Shown piece by piece: positions 1-6,251 of a DNA stretch of 12,039 bases (positions within the stretch are counted from its first letter, which is position 1; every line of letters starts with the position of its first letter). Source of the stretch: an uncultured Oscillospiraceae bacterium (lineage in GTDB: Bacteria > Bacillota > Clostridia > Oscillospirales > Ruminococcaceae); NCBI GenBank assembly GCA_934408835.1, contig CAKRVU010000015.1:1-12039 (forward strand), written 5' to 3'. The translations under genes were made by a program, and so were the position numbers. A model generated the notes under the pieces. It saw only the letters and a list, made by a program, of their open reading frames with translations, did not search any database and was not told the DNA's origin.

Positions 1-25
1 GCAAACGCCTTCATTTTTTTGGACA

Positions 26-53
26 ATGAAAATTTTGAGAAAACAATTTTCAT
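26..53. repeat. Perfect 9-bp inverted repeat upstream of the CmpB-like gene
   Basis: ATGAAAATT at 26-34 is the exact reverse complement of AATTTTCAT at 45-53, with a 10-base loop. The stem is very AT-rich, so it would be a weak RNA hairpin. It could be the end of a transcript entering from the left or a regulator-binding site. A weak promoter-like pair, TTTACA at 57-62 and TAAAAT at 78-83 with a 15-bp spacer, follows it and could serve the gene at 135. Both readings are tentative. Confidence 0.35.
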
Positions 54-134
54 CATTTTACACAAGAAAGAAAAGAGTAAAATTGTTTGCACCGGAAACA
101 ATAAATGCGGCAAACACAACTAAGGGAGCAAAAA

Positions 135-515
135 ATGATAAAACGAAATATCTGGACGCTCTGTTTCGGCGGAAGCAGTTATTATTTAATCGAACTGCTT
201 TGGAGAGGAGAGAGTCACTGGTCAATGTTTTTCGTTGGCGGGATTTGCTTTCGTCTGATAGGTCTCGTTCGCACTTTTCCCGGAAAATGGAATTTGTTCC
301 TCCGCTGTGCCTTCGCCGCCAGCGTGATTACTGCAATCGAATTTATCAGCGGCTGCATTTTAAATCTACAGCTTCACTGGGATATCTGGGATTACAGCGA
401 GCTTCCCTTCAATTTGCTCGGGCAGATTTGTCTGCCTTTTACAGCACTCTGGGGCGTTTTGAGTCTGCCCGCCTTTTGGGCCGATCAAGCTCTTTGCAAG
501 CGAATGAACAGCTAA
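135..515 (+). CDS. Small membrane protein, CmpB-like putative ABC transporter family (PF06541-like)
   Basis: This encodes 126 residues. The ATG at 135 is preferred over an in-frame ATG at 105 because AAGGGAG at 122-128 sits at proper spacing before it. Hydrophobic stretches at about residues 3-22, 29-46, 54-76 and 93-118 suggest four membrane segments. The motif WDYSELPFNLLGQICLPF near residues 85-102 is the hallmark that I recognise from the clostridial CmpB-like family, whose name suggests an ABC permease but whose substrate is unknown. The protein is on the short side for the family. No ATPase partner is visible in the window. The gene stands alone on the plus strand and converges with the pheST unit. 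The family assignment is from remembered motif resemblance only. Confidence 0.68.
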   Translation: MIKRNIWTLCFGGSSYYLIELLWRGESHWSMFFVGGICFRLIGLVRTFPGKWNLFLRCAFAASVITAIEFISGCILNLQLHWDIWDYSELPFNLLGQICLPFTALWGVLSLPAFWADQALCKRMNS

Positions 516-630
516 TATTCAAACATGTCCAATCTCCCGCTCATTTTCACCAAAATAAACGCCGATTTCCTGACAACAGAACAGGTGGAAAACGACCTCT
601 CCTCTTCCAAAACCCGCACCGAAACAACAA

Positions 631-688
631 AAAGACAGCGCACAAATTCCAGGAGACCTCTCCTCCCGAGAATCTGTGCGCTGTCTTT
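631..688 (-). terminator. Long stem-loop, probable second terminator of the minus-strand operon
   Basis: Arms 631-648 and 671-688 form an 18-bp stem with a single A/C mismatch; the core is AGACAGCGCACA pairing with TGTGCGCTGTCT. The loop contains its own perfect short palindrome, AGGAGA-CC-TCTCCT at 651-664. Read on the minus strand, the right-hand arm is followed by TTGTTGTTT, which is reasonably U-rich. On the plus strand it is followed by GGTTTGGGG, which does not suit termination. It lies downstream of the hairpin at 708-748 in the direction of the pheS-pheT unit. It could also be a small dispersed stem-loop repeat. Confidence 0.5.
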
Positions 689-707
689 GGTTTGGGGTGG
701 ACAAATG

Positions 708-748
708 TCCGTTTCAAAAACGTCGGTTCACTCCCAACCAACGTCTTC
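708..748 (-). terminator. Intrinsic terminator of the pheS-pheT-cysteine-rich gene unit
   Basis: On the minus strand, CGTTGGTT (736-743) pairs with AACCGACG (721-728) around a 7-base loop with one G-U wobble. The stem can be extended by A-U and G-U pairs through GAAGA on one side and the TTTTT run (716-720) on the other. The U run immediately follows the stem in the minus direction. It lies about 130 bases past the stop of the gene at 880-1077, which places it as the end of that transcript. On the plus strand the stem is followed only by TCTTCTTG, so minus-strand use is favoured. Confidence 0.6.
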
Positions 749-879
749 TTGTTCGCTCGACAAAGAACGGCGTATCCACTCAGCAATCTTCTTTCGTCTG
801 AATATCCAGGCTTATAAACATAACCCGCCCACGGTTCCCTTCACGGGACGACAGACGCCGACCGTCCTTCCGTTTGATC
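744..879. other. Non-coding spacer between terminator and cysteine-rich gene
   Basis: I see no convincing gene here. Open frames across 516-989 on both strands have atypical composition and no recognisable domain, and several exist only because the stem-loops at 631-688 and 708-748 read open on both strands. The segment is presumably the 3' untranslated part of the minus-strand operon. Confidence 0.5.
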
Positions 880-1077
880 CTAATCAAAATCTTTTGCCCA
901 GTTTTCAAACATTTTCCCTTTTGCTTCTTCTAATACTTCCGGTGGGACGTCTACCAACAACAAATCCTCGCATTGTCCCACAGCATTAACGGAAATGGAA
1001 TCCAACGTGCAACAGCCGTTATCACAATAAACGCAAAACATCGCTTCACAATTGATTTTTTCTGTTGAATGCTCCAC
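880..1077 (-). CDS. Small cysteine-rich protein, DUF1540-like
   Basis: This encodes 65 residues starting at GTG 1077. The GTG is chosen because GGGGAGG lies 8 bases upstream; an in-frame GTG at 1086 would overlap that ribosome site. Cysteines sit at residues 10, 15, 18, 22, 23 and 36. The pattern INC-x4-CVYC-x3-CCTLDSISV and a later GQCE resemble the small DUF1540 family of clostridia, whose cysteines suggest metal binding; its function is unknown. The C-terminal part, about residues 40-65, is an acidic helix-like stretch. The gene follows pheT by 79 bases on the same strand with no terminator between them, so it is probably co-transcribed with pheST. There is no signal peptide, so a cytoplasmic location is expected. 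Confidence 0.62.
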   Translation of the reverse strand: MEHSTEKINCEAMFCVYCDNGCCTLDSISVNAVGQCEDLLLVDVPPEVLEEAKGKMFENWAKDFD

Positions 1078-1156
1078 TCGATTCACCTCCCCTCAATTTA
1101 CATCATATCTCAAACAATACTTCTTGCACCTGACTCCAGTCTGTCTGCAAAGAAGG

Positions 1157-3523
1157 CTACATTTCCCGCAGCTGCGCACCTAACAGTTTTAATTGTTCGA
1201 TCATCCTCGAAACCGCGCCATCGGCCGTTTCGTCAGTAATCGTCCGATCCTGTTCGCGCAAGGTTACTGTAAAAGAAAGGCTCTTTTTCCCAGCCGGAAT
1301 CTGTTTTCCCTGATACAAATCAAACAAACGGATAGAATCCAGAAGGTCACCCGCTCCCTTCAAAATAGCCTGTTCTACTTGGGCAGCAGGAACATCTTTA
1401 TCGCACAAAATACTCAAATCCCTGATAGTGGATGGATATTTCGGAAGAGGTTGATACCGGATTTCCCGCTGCCGGAGCCTTACAATCGTTTCAAAATCAA
1501 ATTCTGCAAGATACGCGCGGGTACGAATATCGAATATCTGCGCCACCTTCGGATGTACCTCTCCGAATCTTCCAACCTCCTGCTCTTTCCAGACCAGCTT
1601 GGCCGCGCGTCCAGTGTGAAAAGGAGGCTCTGCGATCGGTAAAACAACAACCTCTCCAAAGGCCTTGCCCAAAAGTAATTCCGCTATTCCTTTAATCGTA
1701 TAAAAATCGCAGCCGCCATACATTCCAACGGCAATGACCGTTTTCTCTTCCGGCTTTTTCGCGTCCTTCTGCGGATGGAACACTCGCCCAATTTCATACA
1801 GCCATGCTTTTTCATTGCGATTTTTATAGTTCCGCGAAAGGTGAGAAAGGAGAGACGGAAGGGCTGTTGTGCGCAGCAAACTAGCGTCCTGCCCTATCGG
1901 ATTTTGAATGCTGACGCTCTCCCTTCTGGGGTCGTCCTGTGAGAACAGAAGGGCATCGTAAGTCTTTGCGCACATAAAAGAATCGCTGTAGCATTCGTTG
2001 CAACCGGCAGCGCGCAACAAGAAATCCATTTTCCGCCTAGCCGTCTGCATCAGATTCCGCCCGGCAATCTGCGTTTCCCCTCTGCAAAGGGTCGACGGAA
2101 TTCGGTTATAACCGTAAATCCGGGCAATCTCCTCCGCCACATCGGCCTTATTATGAATGTCTGTACGGTAATTGGGTATGACCAGCTGCGCCCCATCAAT
2201 TGCAAAGCCCAGGGACATGAGAATCCGTTCCATCTCTTCTCTTGAAAGGGAAAGGGACAAAAAGCGATTAATCCACTCCGGATCAAACGGTACGGTTTCC
2301 CGCACAGGATCAGGTAGCACGCCGTATACCGGTTCCTTTACCCCTCCAGCGCCCAACTCCTCAATCAATTGACACGCGCGCGCCAAAGGCTCCTGACAGG
2401 CGTCAGGGCGCAATCCCTTCTCAAAACGGGCGGAAGACTCTGTTCGAAGCCCGAGAGCCTTTGCAGTCATCCGAACCGAACCGCCGTCGAAACAGGCTGA
2501 CTCCAACACCACCTCGGTAGTCGTCTCCCGGATTTCACTGTCCTCACCGCCCATTACGCCGGCAACAGCGACAGGATGGTGCGCATCCGCAATCACAAGG
2601 GCAGCCGCCGGCAATTTGCGGTCAACTCCGTCTAGCGTGGTGATCGTCTCCCCTTCCTGGGCCGTGCGCACATGGAGTTCGTTTCCCTGTAAAACGGAGG
2701 CGTCAAACGCATGCATGGGACGTCCATACTCGAGCATGACAAAGTTGGTGATATCCACCAGATTGTTGATCGGACGGATTCCGCTGGCGCGAAGGCGTTC
2801 CCGCAGCCAACGGGGAGAGGGGGCGATTTTGACCTGATCTATCCTCCTTGCCAGATAACAGGAACAAAGCTCGGACTTGACCAAAACGGAAAAATCCTCT
2901 GTTTTAGAAACGGGCGGCGGAAGAATGGGAAGTTTCGGCAACGTAAGAGGAATGGAAAAAGTGGCGCTTCCTTCCCGGGCAAGACCGATGACCGACAGGC
3001 AATCAGGGCGGTTGGAGGTGATTTCAAAGTCAACAACGGTATCGCACAGTCCAATCGCTTCCTGCAGTCGTTGTCCCGGCGCGCATTCCTCCTCTATCAC
3101 AAAGATTCCGTCCTCTATCGCATACGGAAAGTCGTTAACGCTCAAACCAAGCTCCGACAGACCGCACATCATCCCGTCGCTCGGAAGTCCTCGCAGTTTT
3201 CCCGAATGGATTTCAGTTCCGTCTGGAAGCCGACCGCCGGATAGGCAAACCGGTACAAGTGCACCGGCAAACACATTGGTAGCGCTGGTGATAATTTGTA
3301 TCGGCTTCTCCTGTGCCACATCAATCCGGCAAACTGTCAGCTTGTCCGCGTCGGGATGCGGTTCTGTCGAAAGAACGCGCCCAATCACCACCTGTTCGAT
3401 TCCGTCGCCCTCCGATCGGTACCCTTCTACCTTGGAGCCGGACATGGTCATCCCTTCCGCAAATTCCGCCGCAGTTCCCGGGTACGGCAGATAATCGTTT
3501 AGCCATCTCATGGACAATTTCAT
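1157..3523 (-). CDS. pheT: Phenylalanyl-tRNA synthetase beta subunit
   Basis: The 788-residue product is the beta chain of the alpha2-beta2 enzyme that charges tRNA-Phe with phenylalanine in the cytoplasm, and the length is normal for bacterial PheT. Visible domains in order are: the N-terminal region with the OB-fold tRNA-binding domain (about residues 40-150, with HPDADKL at 56-62 and SGKLRG at 107-112); the B3/B4 editing domain (about 215-390, with GIRPINNLVDITNF at 248-261 and MHAFD at 270-274); the B5 domain (about 405-480, with PNYRTDIHNKADVAEEIARI at 450-469); the catalytic-like core; and the C-terminal ferredoxin-fold anticodon-binding domain (about 692-788, with KYPSTIRDLSI). The ATG at 3523 has GGAGGAAG just upstream. 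The gene begins 11 bases after the pheS stop, so the two are translated from one message. Confidence 0.97.
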   Translation of the reverse strand: MKLSMRWLNDYLPYPGTAAEFAEGMTMSGSKVEGYRSEGDGIEQVVIGRVLSTEPHPDADKLTVCRIDVAQEKPIQIITSATNVFAGALVPVCLSGGRLPDGTEIHSGKLRGLPSDGMMCGLSELGLSVNDFPYAIEDGIFVIEEECAPGQRLQEAIGLCDTVVDFEITSNRPDCLSVIGLAREGSATFSIPLTLPKLPILPPPVSKTEDFSVLVKSELCSCYLARRIDQVKIAPSPRWLRERLRASGIRPINNLVDITNFVMLEYGRPMHAFDASVLQGNELHVRTAQEGETITTLDGVDRKLPAAALVIADAHHPVAVAGVMGGEDSEIRETTTEVVLESACFDGGSVRMTAKALGLRTESSARFEKGLRPDACQEPLARACQLIEELGAGGVKEPVYGVLPDPVRETVPFDPEWINRFLSLSLSREEMERILMSLGFAIDGAQLVIPNYRTDIHNKADVAEEIARIYGYNRIPSTLCRGETQIAGRNLMQTARRKMDFLLRAAGCNECYSDSFMCAKTYDALLFSQDDPRRESVSIQNPIGQDASLLRTTALPSLLSHLSRNYKNRNEKAWLYEIGRVFHPQKDAKKPEEKTVIAVGMYGGCDFYTIKGIAELLLGKAFGEVVVLPIAEPPFHTGRAAKLVWKEQEVGRFGEVHPKVAQIFDIRTRAYLAEFDFETIVRLRQREIRYQPLPKYPSTIRDLSILCDKDVPAAQVEQAILKGAGDLLDSIRLFDLYQGKQIPAGKKSLSFTVTLREQDRTITDETADGAVSRMIEQLKLLGAQLREM

Positions 3524-3534
3524 TTTGCTTCCTC

Positions 3535-4557
3535 CTATTCAAATTGTGAAAGAAAACGGACGTCGTTTTCATAGAACAGTCGCATATCGTCAATTTGAAA
3601 TCTCCGCATTGCAATTCGTTCCAATCCCATTCCAAAAGCAAATCCAGAGTACTCCTCCGGATCGATCCCGCAAATAGAAAGGACATCCGGGTGAACCATA
3701 CCGCACCCTAAAATTTCAATCCAGCCCTCTTGTTTGCAGATTCTACAACCCTTCCCGTGACAGGCAAAACACTGAACGTCCAGCTCGGCGGACGGTTCTG
3801 TAAACGGGAAATGGTGCGGACGGAAGCGGACAACGGATTCCTCTCCGTAAAATTGTTTCACAAAGATCTCCAAAGTGCCCTTCAGATCGCTCATGCTGAC
3901 GCCGCGATCAACCATCAGCCCTTCAATCTGGTGAAAGACCGGGGAATGGGTAGCGTCCACAGCGTCTGAACGGTAAACCCGTCCGGGCGCTATCATCCGA
4001 ATCGGCGGCTTTTTTTGCTCCATTACCCGAATTTGTACCGGCGAGGTTTGGGTGCGTAACACCAAGTTTTCGTCAATATAAAAGGTGTCCTGCGTATCCC
4101 GCGCCGGGTGATTTTTGGGAATTCCAAGCGCCTCAAAGTTGTAATAATCGGTTTCCACTTCCGGTCCGTCGGCAATGGTAAACCCCATTCCAAGGAAAAT
4201 ATCCTCCAATTCCTCCAGTACGATTGACAGTGGGTGCCTCCGTCCAACTGCAACCGGCGTTCCCGGCAAGGTGACGTCAATCGCCTCGCAGCGAAGCTTT
4301 TCTTCCAACGCCTTTTCTTGAAGACGGCGGCTTTGACGAGAAAATGCCTCCGTCAAAAAACCGCGCACCTCGTTTGCCAGACCGCCGATCACCGGGCGCT
4401 CTTGCGCCGAAAGACGACCCATCTGTTTTAAAATAGAAGTAAGCTCCCCTTTTTTGCCCAAAAAGCGCACGCGAAGCTGTTCGAGTTCCTCTGTTGTGGA
4501 AGCGTTTTTGACGGCTTCCTCCGCCTGTTTGCGGATATTTGCAATTGCGTCCTTCAT
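3535..4557 (-). CDS. pheS: Phenylalanyl-tRNA synthetase alpha subunit
   Basis: The 340-residue catalytic alpha chain partners with PheT. The frame stays open upstream to 4752, but the ATG at 4557 is the start: AAGGAAGG lies 8 bases before it, the family length fits, and the extra 65 codons fall in the leader and terminator. An N-terminal coiled coil (about residues 1-90) that contacts tRNA precedes the class II core. That core shows GPEVETDYYNFEALGIPKNH (131-150), motif-2-type RVYRSD (193-198), THSPVFHQIEG (203-213), FPFTEPS (250-256) and the motif-3-type FGMGLERIAM (308-317). A C-x2-C-x4-C-x2-C cluster at residues 263-274 is often seen in clostridial PheS and may bind metal. It is the first gene of the operon, followed by pheT. 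Confidence 0.97.
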   Translation of the reverse strand: MKDAIANIRKQAEEAVKNASTTEELEQLRVRFLGKKGELTSILKQMGRLSAQERPVIGGLANEVRGFLTEAFSRQSRRLQEKALEEKLRCEAIDVTLPGTPVAVGRRHPLSIVLEELEDIFLGMGFTIADGPEVETDYYNFEALGIPKNHPARDTQDTFYIDENLVLRTQTSPVQIRVMEQKKPPIRMIAPGRVYRSDAVDATHSPVFHQIEGLMVDRGVSMSDLKGTLEIFVKQFYGEESVVRFRPHHFPFTEPSAELDVQCFACHGKGCRICKQEGWIEILGCGMVHPDVLSICGIDPEEYSGFAFGMGLERIAMRRFQIDDMRLFYENDVRFLSQFE

Positions 4558-4924
4558 TTCATTTGCCTTCCTTTCGCCCCGGTAAGATAAAAAACGCCCC
4601 CTCCGCAAAAGGACGGAAGCATTTTTGCGGTATCCCCCCGACTTCCAAACCGGAATGTTTGTATAAAAACCGTATCTGATGATACAGGATACTAAGCTGA
4701 GATTCTTTATATAGATTATGCCAAACGCAAGCTCCAAAATCTTTGACATCAACTCTGACGCACACCGATACCGTCTGCTAACCGGATAAAAAGCCTGCTA
4801 GCAGAGTCGCCGGCTGTTTTTTTAAACGGCATCCTTTTGGTAACCCCTTCGTTTTCACCGTTCACAACCCTGCTCGGTGATAGCAGTACAATTGCGCTTG
4901 CAGTCAAAGAAAATGATACATCTA
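4558..4924 (-). promoter_or_regulatory. pheS leader RNA, T-box-like attenuator candidate
   Basis: About 367 nucleotides separate the predicted start of transcription from the pheS ATG, the size expected for a tRNA-sensing T-box leader, which is a common control of pheST in Firmicutes. The 3' part contains GGGGGGATACCGC (minus strand, 4627-4639) followed by CCGTCC and a strong terminator. This order matches the T-box antiterminator core (GGGTGGNACCGCG...CGTCC). However, the tRNA-end-binding bulge, normally UGGN-ACC, reads GGAU-ACC here. I also could not find a clear Stem I, with no AGAGA or UUC specifier in the middle of the leader. It may be a divergent or decayed T-box, or a different attenuator. 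Positions 4792-4815 hold another weak hairpin flanked by A and U runs. Confidence 0.5.
4589..4626 (-). terminator. Leader terminator upstream of pheS
   Basis: On the minus strand, AAAAATGCTTCC pairs with GGGGGCGTTTTT. The hairpin is extended inside by TCC/GGA around a small loop with one bulged G, and ends in a run of six T. It lies 31 bases before the pheS start, where a transcription attenuator would act. The 5' side of the stem overlaps the bases (CCGTCC) that would pair with the T-box-like core in the antiterminated state. Confidence 0.75.
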
Positions 4925-4930
4925 ACATGG

Positions 4931-4959
4931 AGTATACCACAAACTCACAAAAAACGCAA
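4931..4959 (-). promoter_or_regulatory. Sigma-A-type promoter of the pheST operon
   Basis: On the minus strand, TTGCGT (4954-4959) and TATACT (4931-4936) are separated by exactly 17 bases. Transcription would begin near 4924. The -35 box lies about 90 bases from the end of recognisable transposase sequence at 5051. Confidence 0.7.
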
Positions 4960-5050
4960 GTGTTTTTTGCCGGTAACACACGACTGTCTCATAAAAAACA
5001 AAGAAAATGAAGCAAACAGTTAATATCCAAAAAAACAGGGGCATACTTAC

Positions 5051-5774
5051 CTGAATGGAAGATTTTTTAACAGCCACAGCAACCAAATTTTTATGGACAG
5101 CAAGAGTAAATTTTCGCAAAGTATTCATGGCCTTATGTGTGTTTTCATCCAGGAAATGACAGTCATCTTCTGAAAAAGAAACATCCAGTGCATTAACTCT
5201 ATTTTTCAACGCTCTTCAGCATGTACCATACACTGATTTGTATTGTATTACAGTCGGAAATATAACAACTAATCTCTCTTCTGTGCTGACCTGAGCCCTC
5301 CACACTTCGTTTAACCGAAAAGACAGTGTGCAGTTTCGGCCATCTGTACGCCGTTGGAAAGGAAATTTCCTTCATTCTGTGTCAGTCTCTCTTTTCAATT
5401 CATCCTACTTTTCATCAGGGTCTAGAAACTCTCTAGTTCTTCTTTTTCATCTGCATTGTGAGATTTTTCTGTACTACAAATTGCTTCAGCATCTATTGCA
5501 ACACTACTTCTCCATCTGTCCCAAACCATTTTCGCAGATCTCGATCACTGCATTTCCGACCTCTCTGCCATCCACCATACTTAAGATTTTGGCGAATGTC
5601 GCTTTTCGATAGTATTTTGTAAATTCCAAGTTCTTTTGACAGAAATTCCTTACGGTTTTCTTCGTAAATCACTATATTTCCCAGTGCACCTATTTTACAT
5701 AGCACCATACAAATAATGATAAGCAATACGGTCTCCCAACAGATATTTTACATATCAGTTCTATCTTTTTTCAT
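5051..5774 (-). pseudogene. Decayed ISAs1-family transposase
   Basis: Pieces of one transposase appear in order on the minus strand but in different frames. The first is N-terminal, LLIIICMVLC...ENRKEFLSKELGIYKI (about 5730-5605). A frame change near 5600 leads to ATFAKILSMVDGREVGNAVI. The frame then returns for GTDGEVV, and shifts again to AIDAEAICSTEKS, where functional relatives have AVDGKAI. After a gap comes WPKLHTVFSVKRSVEGSG (from about 5342), then REISCYISD. Last is the C-terminal ENRVNALDVSFSEDDCHF...NTLRKFTLAVHKN (ending about 5051). The order and motifs match ISAs1-type (H-repeat-associated) transposases from memory. Roughly 100 central codons are missing, and stops interrupt the frame, so it is inactive. 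ATG 5774 behind GAGAGAGATGAG is a possible original start. Terminal inverted repeats were not identified. Confidence 0.75.
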
Positions 5775-5846
5775 TTATCTCATCTCTCTCTGACCCCATG
5801 ATACCATTCCTATGAGCCAGGCGTGGCATAAAAGACTACTTTTTTC

Positions 5847-5876
5847 TTGACATTCTCCTTTTTATGCTATGATAAT
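5847..5876 (+). promoter_or_regulatory. Strong sigma-A-type promoter for the LRR-gene leader
   Basis: A perfect TTGACA at 5847-5852 and GATAAT at 5871-5876 (five of six consensus bases) are separated by 18 bases. Transcription would start near 5883 and read toward the large secreted-protein gene at 6252. No comparable promoter was seen between the terminator at 6053-6098 and that gene. Confidence 0.65.
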
Positions 5877-6002
5877 TTTATTTAAAAAGTGCGCAATATT
5901 GGCAATAGATCTGTTTCCACAGCAACAACACCAATCATTACAGCCATGTCCGTCACCCCCCCATACAAATTTAGACATATTCAGTATATATATATATATT
6001 CG

Positions 6003-6034
6003 CAACAAGCTTCTCGTCGAAGCGAAGCTTGTTG
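6003..6034. repeat. Perfect 11-bp inverted repeat in the LRR-gene leader
   Basis: CAACAAGCTTC at 6003-6013 is the exact reverse complement of GAAGCTTGTTG at 6024-6034, with a 10-base loop. Neither side is followed by a U run, so this is not itself a terminator. It directly follows an alternating TA tract. Confidence 0.7.
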
Positions 6035-6052
6035 TGCATGCCAAAATGTTCC

Positions 6053-6098
6053 AAAAGCCAGGCGACTCGCAGCCAATTTGCGTGTTGTCTGGCTTTTT
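6053..6098 (+). terminator. Very strong intrinsic terminator inside the leader of the LRR gene
   Basis: AAAAGCCAGGCGAC (6053-6066) pairs over its full 14 bases with GTTGTCTGGCTTTT (6084-6097), using two G-U wobbles. After one mismatch, five more pairs (CGCAG with TTGCG) close a five-base loop. TTTTT ends the stem, followed by GCGTCTTTCTT. The U-rich side fits plus-strand transcription. It lies 154 bases before the ATG of the large gene. Confidence 0.75.
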
Positions 6099-6251
6099 GC
6101 GTCTTTCTTCGAGGAGATGGAGATAATGATTTAACCAGCTTCACCAAAACCAATCGTTGGCAGCCCCTTCGTTCGATTGGCACAAAAATCCGTACACCAT
6201 GTTCCCAACCGGAACACCAAACCCATAATTTATTTTAGGAGGTCTTGTACC
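6099..6251 (+). other. 5' untranslated segment of the LRR gene with short hairpins and a minimal upstream ORF
   Basis: Two perfect short inverted repeats lie here: CCAATCG/CGATTGG (6150-6156 and 6174-6180) and TGTTCC/GGAACA (6200-6205 and 6211-6216). A GAGGAG ribosome site at 6111-6116 precedes ATG-ATT-TAA at 6126-6134, a two-codon ORF in the same frame as the large gene. Past that stop the frame is open through to 6252. The real ribosome site of the gene, AGGAGGT, is at 6237-6243. Confidence 0.5.

Larger units (their letters stand above)
5883..6098 (+). ncRNA. Candidate leader RNA or small RNA ending in a strong terminator
   Basis: A transcript from the promoter at 5847-5876 to the terminator at 6053-6098 would be about 215 nucleotides. 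It contains a palindromic CAATATTG near 5893-5900, an alternating TA run (about 5985-5999), and a perfect 11-bp hairpin at 6003-6034. I recognise no riboswitch class. A frame is open through it (ATG at 5947 to TAA at 6132-6134), but that ATG has no good ribosome site and the product looks like translated structural RNA. It could be an attenuator for the downstream gene, or an independent small RNA. Confidence 0.4.

Noticed and set aside
4558..4752. Upstream extension of pheS to 4752
   Set aside because: The extension covers the leader terminator, is unlike the PheS family, and the ATG at 4557 has the proper ribosome site.
4755..4838. 27-codon leader peptide in the pheS leader
   Set aside because: It contains only two phenylalanines and has poor ribosome-site spacing, so a pheM-like Phe-rich attenuator peptide is not supported.
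4922..5209. 95-codon minus-strand frame as a separate membrane protein
   Set aside because: Its first ~53 residues are the C-terminus of a broken ISAs1 transposase, and the hydrophobic end is run-on beyond the element.
5889..6134. Open frame of 81 codons across the LRR-gene leader
   Set aside because: It reads through the palindrome and terminator, lacks a ribosome site at its candidate ATG (5947), and has no domain; it is better explained as structured RNA.
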